Of a stretch of DNA of 64,000 bases, positions 39,294 to 47,683 are shown one piece after another. The stretch is from Gordonia iterans. GTDB lineage: Bacteria > Actinomycetota > Actinomycetes > Mycobacteriales > Mycobacteriaceae. The notes under the pieces were generated by a model. That model ran no database searches. It was not told where the DNA came from and saw only the letters and a program-made list of their open reading frames with translations. The first letter of the stretch is position 1; the number at the start of each line of letters is the position of its first letter. The stretch is from positions 2,480,001-2,544,000 of the forward strand of contig NZ_CP027433.1 of NCBI RefSeq assembly GCF_002993285.1, read 5' to 3'. The position numbers and the translations under genes are program-made.

Positions 39294-39842
39294 CTATTCG
39301 TCGCCCGGTTGCTCGAAAACACCCACGAGGGTGCCGCGCGCGATCGCGTGCGAGAAGAGGTTGAAACCGAGGAACGCCGGCGAGGCGCCGTCCGGAAGGT
39401 CCAGCGATTCGACGTCGACGGCGTGCACGACGAAGAAGTACCGGTGCGGACCGTGCCCGGGAGGCGGGCCCGCGCCGACGAACTGCGCCAGTCCTGCGTC
39501 GTTGCGCAGCGTGACCGCCTGGTCGGGCAGGGCACCGGAGTCCGGGAAACCGGCGCCGAGCGGCAGCGAGGTGACCGACGCCGGGAGGTCGGCGACCGCC
39601 CAGTGCCAGAAGCCCGACGCGGTGGGCGCATCGGGGTCGTACACCGTCACCGCGAAGCTCTTGGTCTCGGCCGGGAAGCCGGCCCAGCTCAGCTGCGGCG
39701 ACTCGTCCTGCCCGCCGGCACCGAAGATCGCCGAGGCCTGCGGCAGCGGCAGCGTCTGCCCGTCGGAGAAGGTCTCCGAGGTGACGGTGATCTCCGGGAG
39801 GGCCGGGAGGTCGTCGTACGGGTTGTAGTCGGTCACGAGCAT
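39294..39842 (-). CDS. YbhB/YbcL family PEBP-like protein
   Basis: A 182-residue phosphatidylethanolamine-binding-protein fold (Rv2140c-like). [23 protein letters not shown] contains the DPDAP-x-HW anion-binding motif and [15 protein letters not shown] the second signature. Function in bacteria is unclear; they bind small anions or lipids and may modulate kinases. The ATG at 39842 ([13 protein letters not shown]) is preferred over the longer frame because it matches the family start. Confidence 0.9.
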   Translation of the reverse strand: MLVTDYNPYDDLPALPEITVTSETFSDGQTLPLPQASAIFGAGGQDESPQLSWAGFPAETKSFAVTVYDPDAPTASGFWHWAVADLPASVTSLPLGAGFPDSGALPDQAVTLRNDAGLAQFVGAGPPPGHGPHRYFFVVHAVDVESLDLPDGASPAFLGFNLFSHAIARGTLVGVFEQPGDE

Positions 39843-39911
39843 GGTCCTTTCGTCCGAACGCCTGTCAGCCTCATCCTTACCCGTCATGCTGCGTCCGCGC
39901 TCGGCCTCCGT

Positions 39912-41246
39912 TCAGGAATGGAGCAGGAAGTGCTCCAGCACGTCGGTGCCGAACAGCACCGCGTCGACCGGGACACGCTCGTCGATCCCGTGGAAGAGCG
40001 CGGCGAAGTCCAGTTCCGGCGGCAGTCGCAGCGGCGCGAAGCCGAAGCAGCGAATGCCGAGCTTGGCGAAGGCCTTGGCGTCGGTGCCGCCGGACAACAT
40101 GTACGGGACCGTGCGTCCCTGGGGGTCGTGCGCCAGGATCGCGTCGTTCATCGCGTCCACGAGGTGGCCGTCGAACGTCGTCTCGACCGCATCCAAGTGA
40201 GTGATCCACTCGCGCTTGACATTCGGGCCGATGAGCTCGTCGATGGTCGCTTCGAACTCGGCCTGACGCCCGGGAAGCACGCGGCAGTCGATCACCGCCT
40301 CCGCGCGCTGCGGGATCACGTTCGCCTTGTACCCGGCACTGAGCATCGTGGGGTTCGCGGTGTCGCGCAGCGTCGCGCCGATGATGCGGGCCAGGTTGCC
40401 GATCTTGAACAGCGCCGTCTCCAGATCCGGAGTATCCGGATTGAACTCCAGCCCGGTCTCCTCCGACAGCGCGGTCAGAAATTCGGCGACCGATTCGGTC
40501 ATCACCAACGGGAAGGTGTGTGCACCGATCCGCGCCACCGCCGACGCCACCTCGGTGACGGCGTTGTGATCGTGCAGGAATGATCCGTGGCCGGCACGGC
40601 CCTCGGCGGTGAGGCGCATCCAGGCAAGACCCTTTTCCGCAGTCTCCACCAGATACAAGCGCCGGACCTCGCCGTCGGGCCGATCGACGGTCAACGAGAA
40701 CCCGCCCACCTCTCCGACGGCCTCGGTGATGCCGTCGAACAGATCGGGCCGGTGCCGGACCAGCCAGTGCGAGCCCCAGGTGCCCCCGGCCTCCTCGTCG
40801 GCCAGAAAGGCGAAGACGATCTCCCGGGGCGGCACCACGCCGTCGCGTTTGAACTGACGCGCCAGCGCCAAGACCATGCCCGCCATGTCCTTCATGTCCA
40901 CGGCGCCGCGGCCCCAGATGTAGCCGTCGCGGATCGCACCGGAGAACGGGTCGACGCTCCAATCCTCGGCGGCCGCCGGGACCACGTCCAGATGCACGTG
41001 CACCAGCAACGCTCCCCGGTCGCTGTCGGGTGGTCCCGCCAGCCGCGCGAACACGTTTCCGCGGCCCGGCTGCCCCGACTCGACGTACTCGGTGACGTAC
41101 CCGACCTCCTCGAGGAGCTGCGCGACCCACTTGGCGCAGTCCTCCTCGCCGCGGGTCGTCTCCAGATCTCCGGTGTTCGAGGTGTCGAACCGGATCAGCC
41201 GGCTCACCAGATCCACCACTTCGTCGGTCGCACGGGGGGAAGTCAC
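39912..41246 (-). CDS. M20-family dipeptidase (Rv2141c-like)
   Basis: A 444-residue metallo-dipeptidase/carboxypeptidase of the M20 family. VHVHLDVVPAAAEDW, GRGAVDMKDMAGM, FAFLADEEAGGTWGSHWL and GGTDAKAFAKLGI give the metal-binding His, Asp, Glu-Glu and final residues of the active site. The dimerisation domain contains GHGSF. The start is likely the GTG at 41246 (VTSPRATDEV). It runs opposite to the tRNA gene and lies about 70 bp downstream of the PEBP gene in the same direction. Confidence 0.9.
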   Translation of the reverse strand: MTSPRATDEVVDLVSRLIRFDTSNTGDLETTRGEEDCAKWVAQLLEEVGYVTEYVESGQPGRGNVFARLAGPPDSDRGALLVHVHLDVVPAAAEDWSVDPFSGAIRDGYIWGRGAVDMKDMAGMVLALARQFKRDGVVPPREIVFAFLADEEAGGTWGSHWLVRHRPDLFDGITEAVGEVGGFSLTVDRPDGEVRRLYLVETAEKGLAWMRLTAEGRAGHGSFLHDHNAVTEVASAVARIGAHTFPLVMTESVAEFLTALSEETGLEFNPDTPDLETALFKIGNLARIIGATLRDTANPTMLSAGYKANVIPQRAEAVIDCRVLPGRQAEFEATIDELIGPNVKREWITHLDAVETTFDGHLVDAMNDAILAHDPQGRTVPYMLSGGTDAKAFAKLGIRCFGFAPLRLPPELDFAALFHGIDERVPVDAVLFGTDVLEHFLLHS

Positions 41247-41275
41247 CACCCCATTCAAGCCGATTTCCGGCGGAT

Positions 41276-41305
41276 TTGGGATACCCGGCACAGGTTGGTT
41301 AGAGT
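41276..41305 (+). promoter_or_regulatory. Possible promoter of the tRNA-Leu gene
   Basis: TTGGGA (41276-41281) and TAGAGT (41300-41305) are separated by 18 bases and end about 40 bases before the tRNA. They resemble a housekeeping sigma promoter for a stable RNA. The match is partial and not tested. Confidence 0.35.
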
Positions 41306-41344
41306 TACACGGCGCACCGCGACGAGCGGTCCGCACACAATTGA

Positions 41345-41433
41345 GTCCGAGTGGCGGAATGGCAGACGCGCTAGCTTGAGGTGCTAGTGTCCTATTAACG
41401 GACGTGGGGGTTCAAGTCCCCCCTCGGACACCA
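41345..41433 (+). tRNA. tRNA-Leu, anticodon GAG, with encoded CCA
   Basis: The acceptor stem GTCCGAG (41345-41351) pairs exactly with CTCGGAC (41423-41429), followed by A and CCA (41431-41433). The anticodon stem CTAGC/GCTAG holds the loop TTGAGGT with anticodon GAG at 41378-41380, reading CTC and CTT. The long variable arm (class II) is a leucine hallmark. GGGGGTTCAAGTCCCCC forms the T arm. A strong hairpin follows immediately. Confidence 0.97.
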
Positions 41434-41437
41434 CACG

Positions 41438-41471
41438 ATGACCCCGGAACCGTAACTGGTGCCGGGGTCAT
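41438..41471 (+). terminator. Terminator after tRNA-Leu
   Basis: Perfect 10-bp arms ATGACCCCGG (41438-41447) and CCGGGGTCAT (41462-41471) with a 14-base loop, then TGTCGTTG. It starts 5 bases after the tRNA CCA, as expected for a tRNA transcription stop. Confidence 0.75.
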
Positions 41472-41525
41472 TGTCGTTGCGGTACAACAGAGCTCGGGGG
41501 GCCGACGCGGAGCCGGGGAGGACCG

Positions 41526-42914
41526 ATGCACGACGACGACCGGGAAGGCGCAGCCTCGCCCGAGGGTCCCGGGTCCGCCGCCGACTCCGACTTCCCCGGT
41601 GCACGCACGCTCTGGTACCTCACCTTTCTCGCTCTGGTCGCCGGGATCCTGACCGGCTTCGTCGGGGGCGCGTTCCGCAAGCTACTGGTCGAGACCGAGG
41701 CCCTGCGGACCGATCTGGTCGAATGGGCCCACGGCCACGGCCCCTGGGGACCGCTGGTCCCGGTCGCGGTCAGCGCCCTGGCGGCGGGCCTGGCCACCTG
41801 GATCGGGCACCGCTGGAAGATGTCCGGCGGCAGCGGAATCCAGCACGTCGAGGCCGTCGAACGCGACCAGGACGTTCCGGCGCCGGCGAGCACCGTTCCG
41901 GCGCGGTTCGTCGGCGGTCTGCTGTCGATCGGTGTGGCCGGAATGGTGCTCGGTCGGGAGGGACCGACCGTGCACATGGGGGCGACGCTGGGGGCGCTCG
42001 TCGCACGGATCGGCCGCGCCACCCGCGACGAGATCCGCGTCCTGCAGACCTGCCTGTCCGGCGCCGGTCTGGCCGTCGCGTTCAACGCCCCGATCGGGGG
42101 TGCGATCTTCGTCTTCGAAGAGGTCGCGCACAAGGTGCGGATCCGCTACGTGATCTGGACGCTGGTCGCGGTGGCCGCCGCAGTCACCTGTTCACGCGTG
42201 GTCCTCGGCGATCACCCCGACTTCCGGGTCCTCGCACTCGCCGAGCCCGCGGTAGCGACGCTGCCGCTGTTCGCCGTGTTCGGCCTGTGCCTCGGGCTGC
42301 TCGCCGTCGGGTACAACTACGCCGTCACGCGGACCCTCGCCCGTGTGACGGCGGTCCGCGTCGTGCCGCCGTTCGGCACGGGCGCGGCGATCGGCGCGGT
42401 AATCGGCCTCGGCCTGGTCTACGTCCCGGAGGCGGTCGGCGGCGGCGACGCGCTCGCGCAGTCGATGCTCGACGGCCGCGAAGTGGCCTTCTGGATGCTC
42501 GCGCTCTACCTGGCGCTGCGCTTCTGCGCCGGTCCGCTCTCCTATGCCGCGGGCAGTCCGGGCGGCCTGTTCGCGCCGATGCTCGCGCTCGGCACCCTCG
42601 GCGGCGTGTTCTTCGCCCGCCTCGCCGAACTGTCCGGTGTACCGATCGACGCTGACACCCGGGTCACGCTGATGATCGCCGGGATGGCGGGCCTGTTCGC
42701 GGCCTCAGTCCGGGCGCCGTTCACCGGCATCGTGCTGGTGATGGAGATGTGCGCGATCACCACCGTCTCGATCTCGATGGTCGTCACCGCGGCGTTCGCG
42801 GTGATCGTCGCCTCCGCACTGCGCTCGCCGCCGGTCTACGACTCCCTGCGCGAACAGATGCTCGACGCCGAACGGCGCACCGGCCGTCGCGCCGACGGCA
42901 CACCCCTGGAATGA
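41526..42914 (+). CDS. ClC-family chloride/proton exchanger
   Basis: A 462-residue membrane protein with the three chloride-filter motifs: GGSGIQ (S103), GREGPTV with gating glutamate E145, and GSPGGLFAP. The internal proton glutamate position (FEE at 198-199) is also kept, which favours a Cl-/H+ exchanger over a channel. About ten or more helices are visible. It starts shortly after the tRNA-Leu terminator and runs convergently toward the VOC gene (8 bp gap). The physiological role is unknown. Confidence 0.93.
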   Translation: MHDDDREGAASPEGPGSAADSDFPGARTLWYLTFLALVAGILTGFVGGAFRKLLVETEALRTDLVEWAHGHGPWGPLVPVAVSALAAGLATWIGHRWKMSGGSGIQHVEAVERDQDVPAPASTVPARFVGGLLSIGVAGMVLGREGPTVHMGATLGALVARIGRATRDEIRVLQTCLSGAGLAVAFNAPIGGAIFVFEEVAHKVRIRYVIWTLVAVAAAVTCSRVVLGDHPDFRVLALAEPAVATLPLFAVFGLCLGLLAVGYNYAVTRTLARVTAVRVVPPFGTGAAIGAVIGLGLVYVPEAVGGGDALAQSMLDGREVAFWMLALYLALRFCAGPLSYAAGSPGGLFAPMLALGTLGGVFFARLAELSGVPIDADTRVTLMIAGMAGLFAASVRAPFTGIVLVMEMCAITTVSISMVVTAAFAVIVASALRSPPVYDSLREQMLDAERRTGRRADGTPLE

Positions 42915-42921
42915 GCCGCGA

Positions 42922-43605
42922 TCACCGCGCCGTCTGCTCGATCAGGATCGTCGGGGTGCCCAGCGACGGTTCGCGCACCGTCGTCACCCGCGTGCCTGGC
43001 TTGCGGCCGGCGCGCACCTCGCTGAGGGTCAGCCCGAGACCGGTCAGCCTGGCGTGTTCGGCGTCGAGATCGGCGCACCGCCACGCCAGCCCCCACAGTG
43101 CGAACTCCGGTGCCGCCTCTCCCCCGGCCAGCACCTCGACGATCACCGAACGTGTGCGGAAGAACATCTGGGTGAGGCCGCCGAACGCCCGCTCCAGCCG
43201 CAGATCCAACCCCAGTCGCCCCGCGAACAGCGCCACGGCCGCGTCCACCGACGGTGCCGTGAACACGACATGGTCGAGTGCCGGCCGCCCGGCGACCGAG
43301 CCAGCCGAGGCAGTCAGCCCGATCGCCGGGACCCGCGTCGCCCGTCGCGCGCCGTCGGGCCCGGAGGCCTCGTCGAACGAGACGCCACGTCGCGCCGCCA
43401 GTTGCGCCGCGGCCGCGAGGTCGGCCGCCTCGAACGCGGCCCACGCCTCGTCGCCGCCGAGCACCAGCGAGCCGTTCGCCGCCGGCCACCGCACTTCTGA
43501 GACCGGATCGCCGAGCAGCGCGGTGTACGCGGCCCCGGCCTCGGCACCTCGCCCCGAGGGCACGGTCACCAGAACGTCGGACAGGCTGAGCGGATCTGTG
43601 CGCAT
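42922..43605 (-). CDS. Two-domain VOC/glyoxalase-like protein
   Basis: A 227-residue protein of the vicinal-oxygen-chelate superfamily with two weakly similar halves (VLVTVPSGRGAEAGAAYTALLGDPV near the start and LDHVVFTAPSVDAAVALFAGRLGLDL near residue 110). LDHVV provides the usual first metal-ligand strand, but the metal ligands are not complete by eye. Enzyme activity is not predictable. The ATG at 43605 is the natural start; the longer ORF overlaps upstream DNA. It diverges from the membrane hydrolase gene. Confidence 0.8.
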   Translation of the reverse strand: MRTDPLSLSDVLVTVPSGRGAEAGAAYTALLGDPVSEVRWPAANGSLVLGGDEAWAAFEAADLAAAAQLAARRGVSFDEASGPDGARRATRVPAIGLTASAGSVAGRPALDHVVFTAPSVDAAVALFAGRLGLDLRLERAFGGLTQMFFRTRSVIVEVLAGGEAAPEFALWGLAWRCADLDAEHARLTGLGLTLSEVRAGRKPGTRVTTVREPSLGTPTILIEQTAR

Positions 43606-43759
43606 GCCGCCATCGTGACACACGCCGGCCGTGCCGCCGGCGGTCCCTCGCGGCGGAAGAATGGCCCAGCGAGCAGTGGAGCCGGCGAAGGGTGAAGGCG
43701 GCATCGTGCCTGAGAATCACCGGACAATTACGCTTGACGCATCCTTCGAAGGGAGTCCC

Positions 43760-45523
43760 ATGTCCGAGTCTGAAACCGGCGTCGCCCCAGGCGATACCGT
43801 CGTCGTCGCGGAAGCCGACGACGGCACTGCCCTCCCGGAGACAGGCGTCGGCCGTGCCGAGCCGGGACGGCTGTATCGGCTCGGCGTGTGGTGGCAGACC
43901 AACATCACGCACTTCTCGTACGCCGGCGCGGTCGTCGGGACCTTGATGATGTGGCTCTCGTTCACCCCGTCCCTGCTCCCCCGCGGCCCGTTCTTCCAAG
44001 GCGTCGTCGCCGGCGGCGCGGCCGCCGTCGGCTACGCGCTCGGCACGTTCATCGCATTCCTGGCTCGCTACATGATCTCCCGAGACGAGCCCTGGCCCCG
44101 GGCCGGCGCCAAGTGGTGGTCGGGGCTCGCCGCCGTCGCCGCGCTCGGCACGGTCGGCATGCTCTACCTGTACGGGTATTGGCAGAACCAGATCCGAGAC
44201 CTGATGGGCGTGGAGCATCTCTCCTGGTCCGCTTACCCGCTCATCGTCGTGATCGGTGTGATCTTCTTCGTCCTGCTGGTGGTGATCGGCCAACTGTGGG
44301 GGGCCGGGGTCCGCGCTCTCACCGCCCGGCTGAACCGGAGGATCCCGCCGCGCATCTCGGCGGTCACCGCGGCGGCGGTCGCGATCGTGGTCACGGTGTT
44401 CCTCGTCAACGGCGTCGTCGCCGACTACGGCATGCGGGCGCTCAACTCGTCGTTCGCCGCGCTCAACGGCGAGAGCACACCCGACTCCGAGCCGCCGACG
44501 TCCACTCTCCGCTCCGGCGGGCCCGAGTCGAAGGTCAGCTGGCCGAGCCTGGGCCGCATGGGCCGGGCCTTCGTCTCCACCGGCCCGACCGTCGAGCAGC
44601 TCACCGAGTTCAACGGCGAACCGGCGACCGAACCGATCCGCGTCTACGCGGGACTGGAGTCGGCCGACGGCCCGCTCGCCACCGCCCAGCTCGTCGCCGA
44701 CGAACTCGAACGCACCGGAGCCTTCGACCGCGAGCTGATCGGCATCGGCATGACCACCGGCACCGGCTGGATCAACCGGGCGACCGTCGACTCCCTGGAG
44801 TACATGTACAACGGGGACACCGCGATGGCATCCATGCAGTACTCGATGCTGCCGAGCTGGCTCTCGTTCCTGGTCGACACCGAACGCGCCCGACAGGCCG
44901 GTGTCGCACTGTTCGAGGCGATCGACATCCGTCTCCGGCGCATCCCCGAGGCCGAACGTCCTCTGGTGGTCGTGTTCGGCGAGAGTTTGGGCTCCTTCGG
45001 CGGCGAGGCGCCGTTCGGGTCGATGCCGACCCTGCTGGCGCGGACCGACGGCGCCCTGTTCAGCGGCCCGACGTTCAGCAACACGCTCTGGAACGACGTC
45101 ACCCGCGACCGCCGACCCGGCTCACCCGAGTGGCAGCCGGTCTACCGCTACGGCGACCAGGTACGGTTCATCGCCGAGGGCGGCGACCTTCCCGAAGTCG
45201 ACGGACAGCCGCACGACACGCGCGTCGTCTACGTCCAGCACGCCTCGGACCCGATCTCCTGGTGGTCGCCGGAGCTGATCCTGAACAAACCCGACTGGCT
45301 CCGGGAGCAACGGGGTCCCGACGTCCTCGCATCCACGCGCTGGATCCCGTTCGTCACGTTCCTCCAGGTGTCGGCGGACATGGCGGTGGCGGCCAACGTC
45401 CCGGACGGTCATGGTCACACGTACCTGGCGGCGATTCCGGCAGCGTGGGCGTGGATCCTGACGCCGGAGGGCTGGACGCCCGAGAAGACGGCGAAGCTGA
45501 TCCCCCGCCTCACCCGCGACTGA
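43760..45523 (+). CDS. Membrane-anchored alpha/beta hydrolase (Abhydrolase_9 type)
   Basis: A 587-residue protein with an N-terminal membrane region of about four helices (SYAGAVVGTLMMWLSFTPSLL, FFQGVVAGGAAAVGYALGTFIAFL, WWSGLAAVAALGTVGMLYLYG, YPLIVVIGVIFFVLLVVIG) and a C-terminal hydrolase domain. The nucleophile elbow is VVFGESLGSFGGE (Ser near residue 409), and GHGHTY near the C-terminus holds a probable catalytic His. The layout fits Pfam Abhydrolase_9_N/Abhydrolase_9. Its substrate is unknown. The ATG follows GGGAGTCCC. It is 58 bp ahead of the isomerase-like gene. Confidence 0.85.
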   Translation: MSESETGVAPGDTVVVAEADDGTALPETGVGRAEPGRLYRLGVWWQTNITHFSYAGAVVGTLMMWLSFTPSLLPRGPFFQGVVAGGAAAVGYALGTFIAFLARYMISRDEPWPRAGAKWWSGLAAVAALGTVGMLYLYGYWQNQIRDLMGVEHLSWSAYPLIVVIGVIFFVLLVVIGQLWGAGVRALTARLNRRIPPRISAVTAAAVAIVVTVFLVNGVVADYGMRALNSSFAALNGESTPDSEPPTSTLRSGGPESKVSWPSLGRMGRAFVSTGPTVEQLTEFNGEPATEPIRVYAGLESADGPLATAQLVADELERTGAFDRELIGIGMTTGTGWINRATVDSLEYMYNGDTAMASMQYSMLPSWLSFLVDTERARQAGVALFEAIDIRLRRIPEAERPLVVVFGESLGSFGGEAPFGSMPTLLARTDGALFSGPTFSNTLWNDVTRDRRPGSPEWQPVYRYGDQVRFIAEGGDLPEVDGQPHDTRVVYVQHASDPISWWSPELILNKPDWLREQRGPDVLASTRWIPFVTFLQVSADMAVAANVPDGHGHTYLAAIPAAWAWILTPEGWTPEKTAKLIPRLTRD

Positions 45524-45581
45524 CCCGAGAGATAGAGTCCGGAGTGAACGTTCGATCCGTTTCCGTTTCAGGGAGTCCCAG

Positions 45582-46415
45582 ATGAGCTACCGCACCGCCG
45601 ATTACGAGGCCTTCGAGGTCAGCGTCGCCGACCACGTCGCCGAGGTGACCCTCATCGGTCCCGGGCGCGGCAACGCGATGGGTCCGGCCTTCTGGTCGGA
45701 GCTGGTGCCGATCTTCACCGGGATCGACGCGGACCCTGACGTGCGGGCCGTGGTGCTGACCGGCTCGGGGAAGAACTTCTCCTACGGACTGGACTTGCCC
45801 GCGATGTCCGGCGGCTTCGGGTCGGTGCTAGCCGACGATGCGAAAGCCAAGGCGCGCACGGACTTCCACGGCATGATCAAGCGCATGCAAGCCGGCATCA
45901 ACGCCGTGGCAGACTGCCGCAAGCCGGTGATCGCGGCGATCGCGGGATGGTGCATCGGGGGCGGCGTCGACTTGATCACCGCCGTCGACATCCGAGTAGC
46001 GAGCGCCGACGCCAAGTTCAGCGTCCGCGAGGTGAAGGTCGCGATCGTCGCCGACATGGGTTCCCTGGCCCGGCTGCCGTTGATCGTCGGCGAGGGCCAT
46101 ACCCGCGAACTGGCGCTGACCGGCAAAGACATCGACGCCGCCCGGGCCGAGAAGATCGGACTGGTCAGCGACGTCTACGACGACCGCGAGGCCGCACTCG
46201 ACGCCGCCCGCACCCTCGCCGCCGAGATCGCGGCGAACCCGCCCCTGGTGGTCCAGGGCATCAAGGACGTGCTCGACCACTCGCGCTCGGCCCGGGTCGA
46301 CGACAGCCTCCGCTACGTCGCCGCGTGGAACGCCGCCTTCCTGCCGTCGAAGGACCTCACCGAGGCGATCACCGCGGTCTTCGAGAAGCGTCCGCCGGAG
46401 TTCGCCGGCGAATAG
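45582..46415 (+). CDS. Enoyl-CoA hydratase/isomerase, dienoyl-CoA isomerase-like
   Basis: A 277-residue crotonase-fold protein. The region IAGWCIGGGVDLITAVDIR...REVKVAIVADMGSLARLP has D130, E150 and D158, spaced 20 and 8 residues apart. That is exactly the spacing of the catalytic Asp176/Glu196/Asp204 of mammalian delta3,5-delta2,4-dienoyl-CoA isomerase (ECH1). This points to isomerisation of dienoyl-CoAs in the oxidation of unsaturated fatty acids, not hydration. The oxyanion-hole segments FSYGLDLPAM and GGG are present. It may be co-transcribed with the membrane hydrolase. Confidence 0.88.
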   Translation: MSYRTADYEAFEVSVADHVAEVTLIGPGRGNAMGPAFWSELVPIFTGIDADPDVRAVVLTGSGKNFSYGLDLPAMSGGFGSVLADDAKAKARTDFHGMIKRMQAGINAVADCRKPVIAAIAGWCIGGGVDLITAVDIRVASADAKFSVREVKVAIVADMGSLARLPLIVGEGHTRELALTGKDIDAARAEKIGLVSDVYDDREAALDAARTLAAEIAANPPLVVQGIKDVLDHSRSARVDDSLRYVAAWNAAFLPSKDLTEAITAVFEKRPPEFAGE

Positions 46416-46472
46416 CGCTGGTCGAGCCGGTTCGCTGGTCCAGCCGGTTCGCTGGTGAGCGAAGTCGAGACC
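46416..46472. repeat. 17-bp repeats CGCTGGTCGAGCCGGTT ending in a GCGAAGTCGAGACC core
   Basis: Two 17-bp units (46416-46432 and 46433-46449) and a third divergent unit ending in GGTGAGCGAAGTCGAGACC (46454-46472). The array starts directly after the isomerase stop codon and occupies most of the convergent gap before the vapC gene. Confidence 0.88.
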
Positions 46473-46499
46473 CCGGCACGGCTACGGTGTGTCGCGCTT

Positions 46500-46919
46500 T
46501 CAGGTCCAGCGCGTCACCGGCCGCACATCGAGATTCGGTATGCCGTCGAAATCCTGGGGATTCCCCGTGTACAGCGGCAGTCCGTGTGCAATCGCCGTGG
46601 CGGCGATCAAGGCGTCGTAGGCGCGTGCCGCCGGCTTCCGACCGGAGGATCGGAGTGCCGCGGCGACCGCGCCGAACGCACGCGCGCTCTCTGCGTCGAA
46701 GGGCACGACGTCGAGGTCCGCTTCGGCCTGCTGCAGGTGCTGCTGGCGCGCCGCCCGCTCGACCGGGTCCCGCGCGACATGCGGCCCGACCGAGAGCTCA
46801 GCCAGAGTCACCGCACTGATCAGCGCGACCTCCGGCAGTTGCTCTGCGTCGTCCAAACGGCCGAGCAAGATCACCGTCGACGTATCGAGCAACCCGCGCC
46901 CGTCGTCTCCGGCGCTCAC
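46500..46919 (-). CDS. vapC: PIN-domain ribonuclease toxin, VapC family
   Basis: A 139-residue PIN-domain protein. Acidic residues that should coordinate metal are D12 (LLDTS), E41 (TLAELS), D102 (AYDALIA) and D123 (GNPQDFDG). It would cleave RNA when freed from its antitoxin. It overlaps the antitoxin gene by four bases with the antitoxin first, the standard order. Confidence 0.9.
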   Translation of the reverse strand: MSAGDDGRGLLDTSTVILLGRLDDAEQLPEVALISAVTLAELSVGPHVARDPVERAARQQHLQQAEADLDVVPFDAESARAFGAVAAALRSSGRKPAARAYDALIAATAIAHGLPLYTGNPQDFDGIPNLDVRPVTRWT

Positions 46920-47158
46920 AGCGAAGAGTCCAGCACTTCGTCGATGTCCGCGCGAAGCTGCGCCGGATCGACATGCGCCAGGTGACGGCGCCGACGGATC
47001 AACTCACTCGGCGATGTCCGCCCCGTGGGCACGGGACGCAGTTCGGCCACGGGCTCGCCGTCCCGAGTGACGACGAGCCTCTCACCGCGCTGAACTCTCC
47101 GCAGCACGTCGCCACCGTTGTTGCGCAGATCTCGCACCGTCACGGTCTTCGCCATCAC
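46916..47158 (-). CDS. vapB: Phd/YefM-type antitoxin
   Basis: An 80-residue protein with the Phd/YefM signature (TVRDLRNNGGDVLRRVQRGERLVVTRDGEPVAELRPV). The N-terminal half should bind its own promoter DNA and the C-terminal half the toxin. Upstream of it 14 bp further is a CACCCGAGAGTATC-like inverted context with ACTCTCGGG (GAGAGT/ACTCTC), a plausible autoregulatory site at about 47158-47184. Confidence 0.88.
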   Translation of the reverse strand: MMAKTVTVRDLRNNGGDVLRRVQRGERLVVTRDGEPVAELRPVPTGRTSPSELIRRRRHLAHVDPAQLRADIDEVLDSSL

Positions 47159-47211
47159 CCGAGAGTATCACCGGTGAGACTCTCGGGTCGAGCTTCGGTG
47201 CGCCTGCGCAG

Positions 47212-47679
47212 TCAGGCCGGTGACAGCCGGAACACCGGGATCACCCGATCGGTGCGCTGCTCGTAGAGGTCGAAGTTCGGCCACACCCTGCGTAGTTCCT
47301 GCCAGGCTTCGGCGCGCTCGTCGTCGTACAGTTCTCGCCCGCGCATCGGCACGTGTCGGCCTTTGAACTCCACTTCGATCGTGTCCGCGGCGCGCAGGTT
47401 GTACACCCACACCGGCATCTTGGGATTGCCGAAGTACGACCCCGCCACGATCCACTCCGCCCCCACCGGCGCGGCGAGCACCGTCGTACTCCGCAGGATT
47501 CCGGATTTGCGGCCGGGGATGAGCATGGTGACGCTGGGCAGGCCGGCGATGGTCAGCAGGTCGACCCGGCCTCCCGACACCTTCTGGATGCCGTCGTCGA
47601 CCTTGACGATCCACGGCAGATAATGCGGCAGCCAGGAAATCGATCCCACGCGCACCGCGAGCGGTGTCAGGAGGCCCAT
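47212..47679 (-). CDS. F420-dependent nitroreductase-like (Ddn-family) protein
   Basis: A 155-residue protein of the deazaflavin-dependent nitroreductase family. LTIAGLPSVTMLIPGRKSGILRSTTVLAAPVGAEWIVAGSYFGNPKMPVWVYNLRA covers the F420-binding split beta-barrel, including the GRKSG-x-R segment. Members reduce quinones or act on F420H2 substrates, and Ddn activates nitroimidazole drugs. Substrate unknown. It begins 4 bp after htpG and runs on the same strand, so it may be translated from the htpG mRNA. Confidence 0.88.
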   Translation of the reverse strand: MGLLTPLAVRVGSISWLPHYLPWIVKVDDGIQKVSGGRVDLLTIAGLPSVTMLIPGRKSGILRSTTVLAAPVGAEWIVAGSYFGNPKMPVWVYNLRAADTIEVEFKGRHVPMRGRELYDDERAEAWQELRRVWPNFDLYEQRTDRVIPVFRLSPA

Positions 47680-47683
47680 CGGA

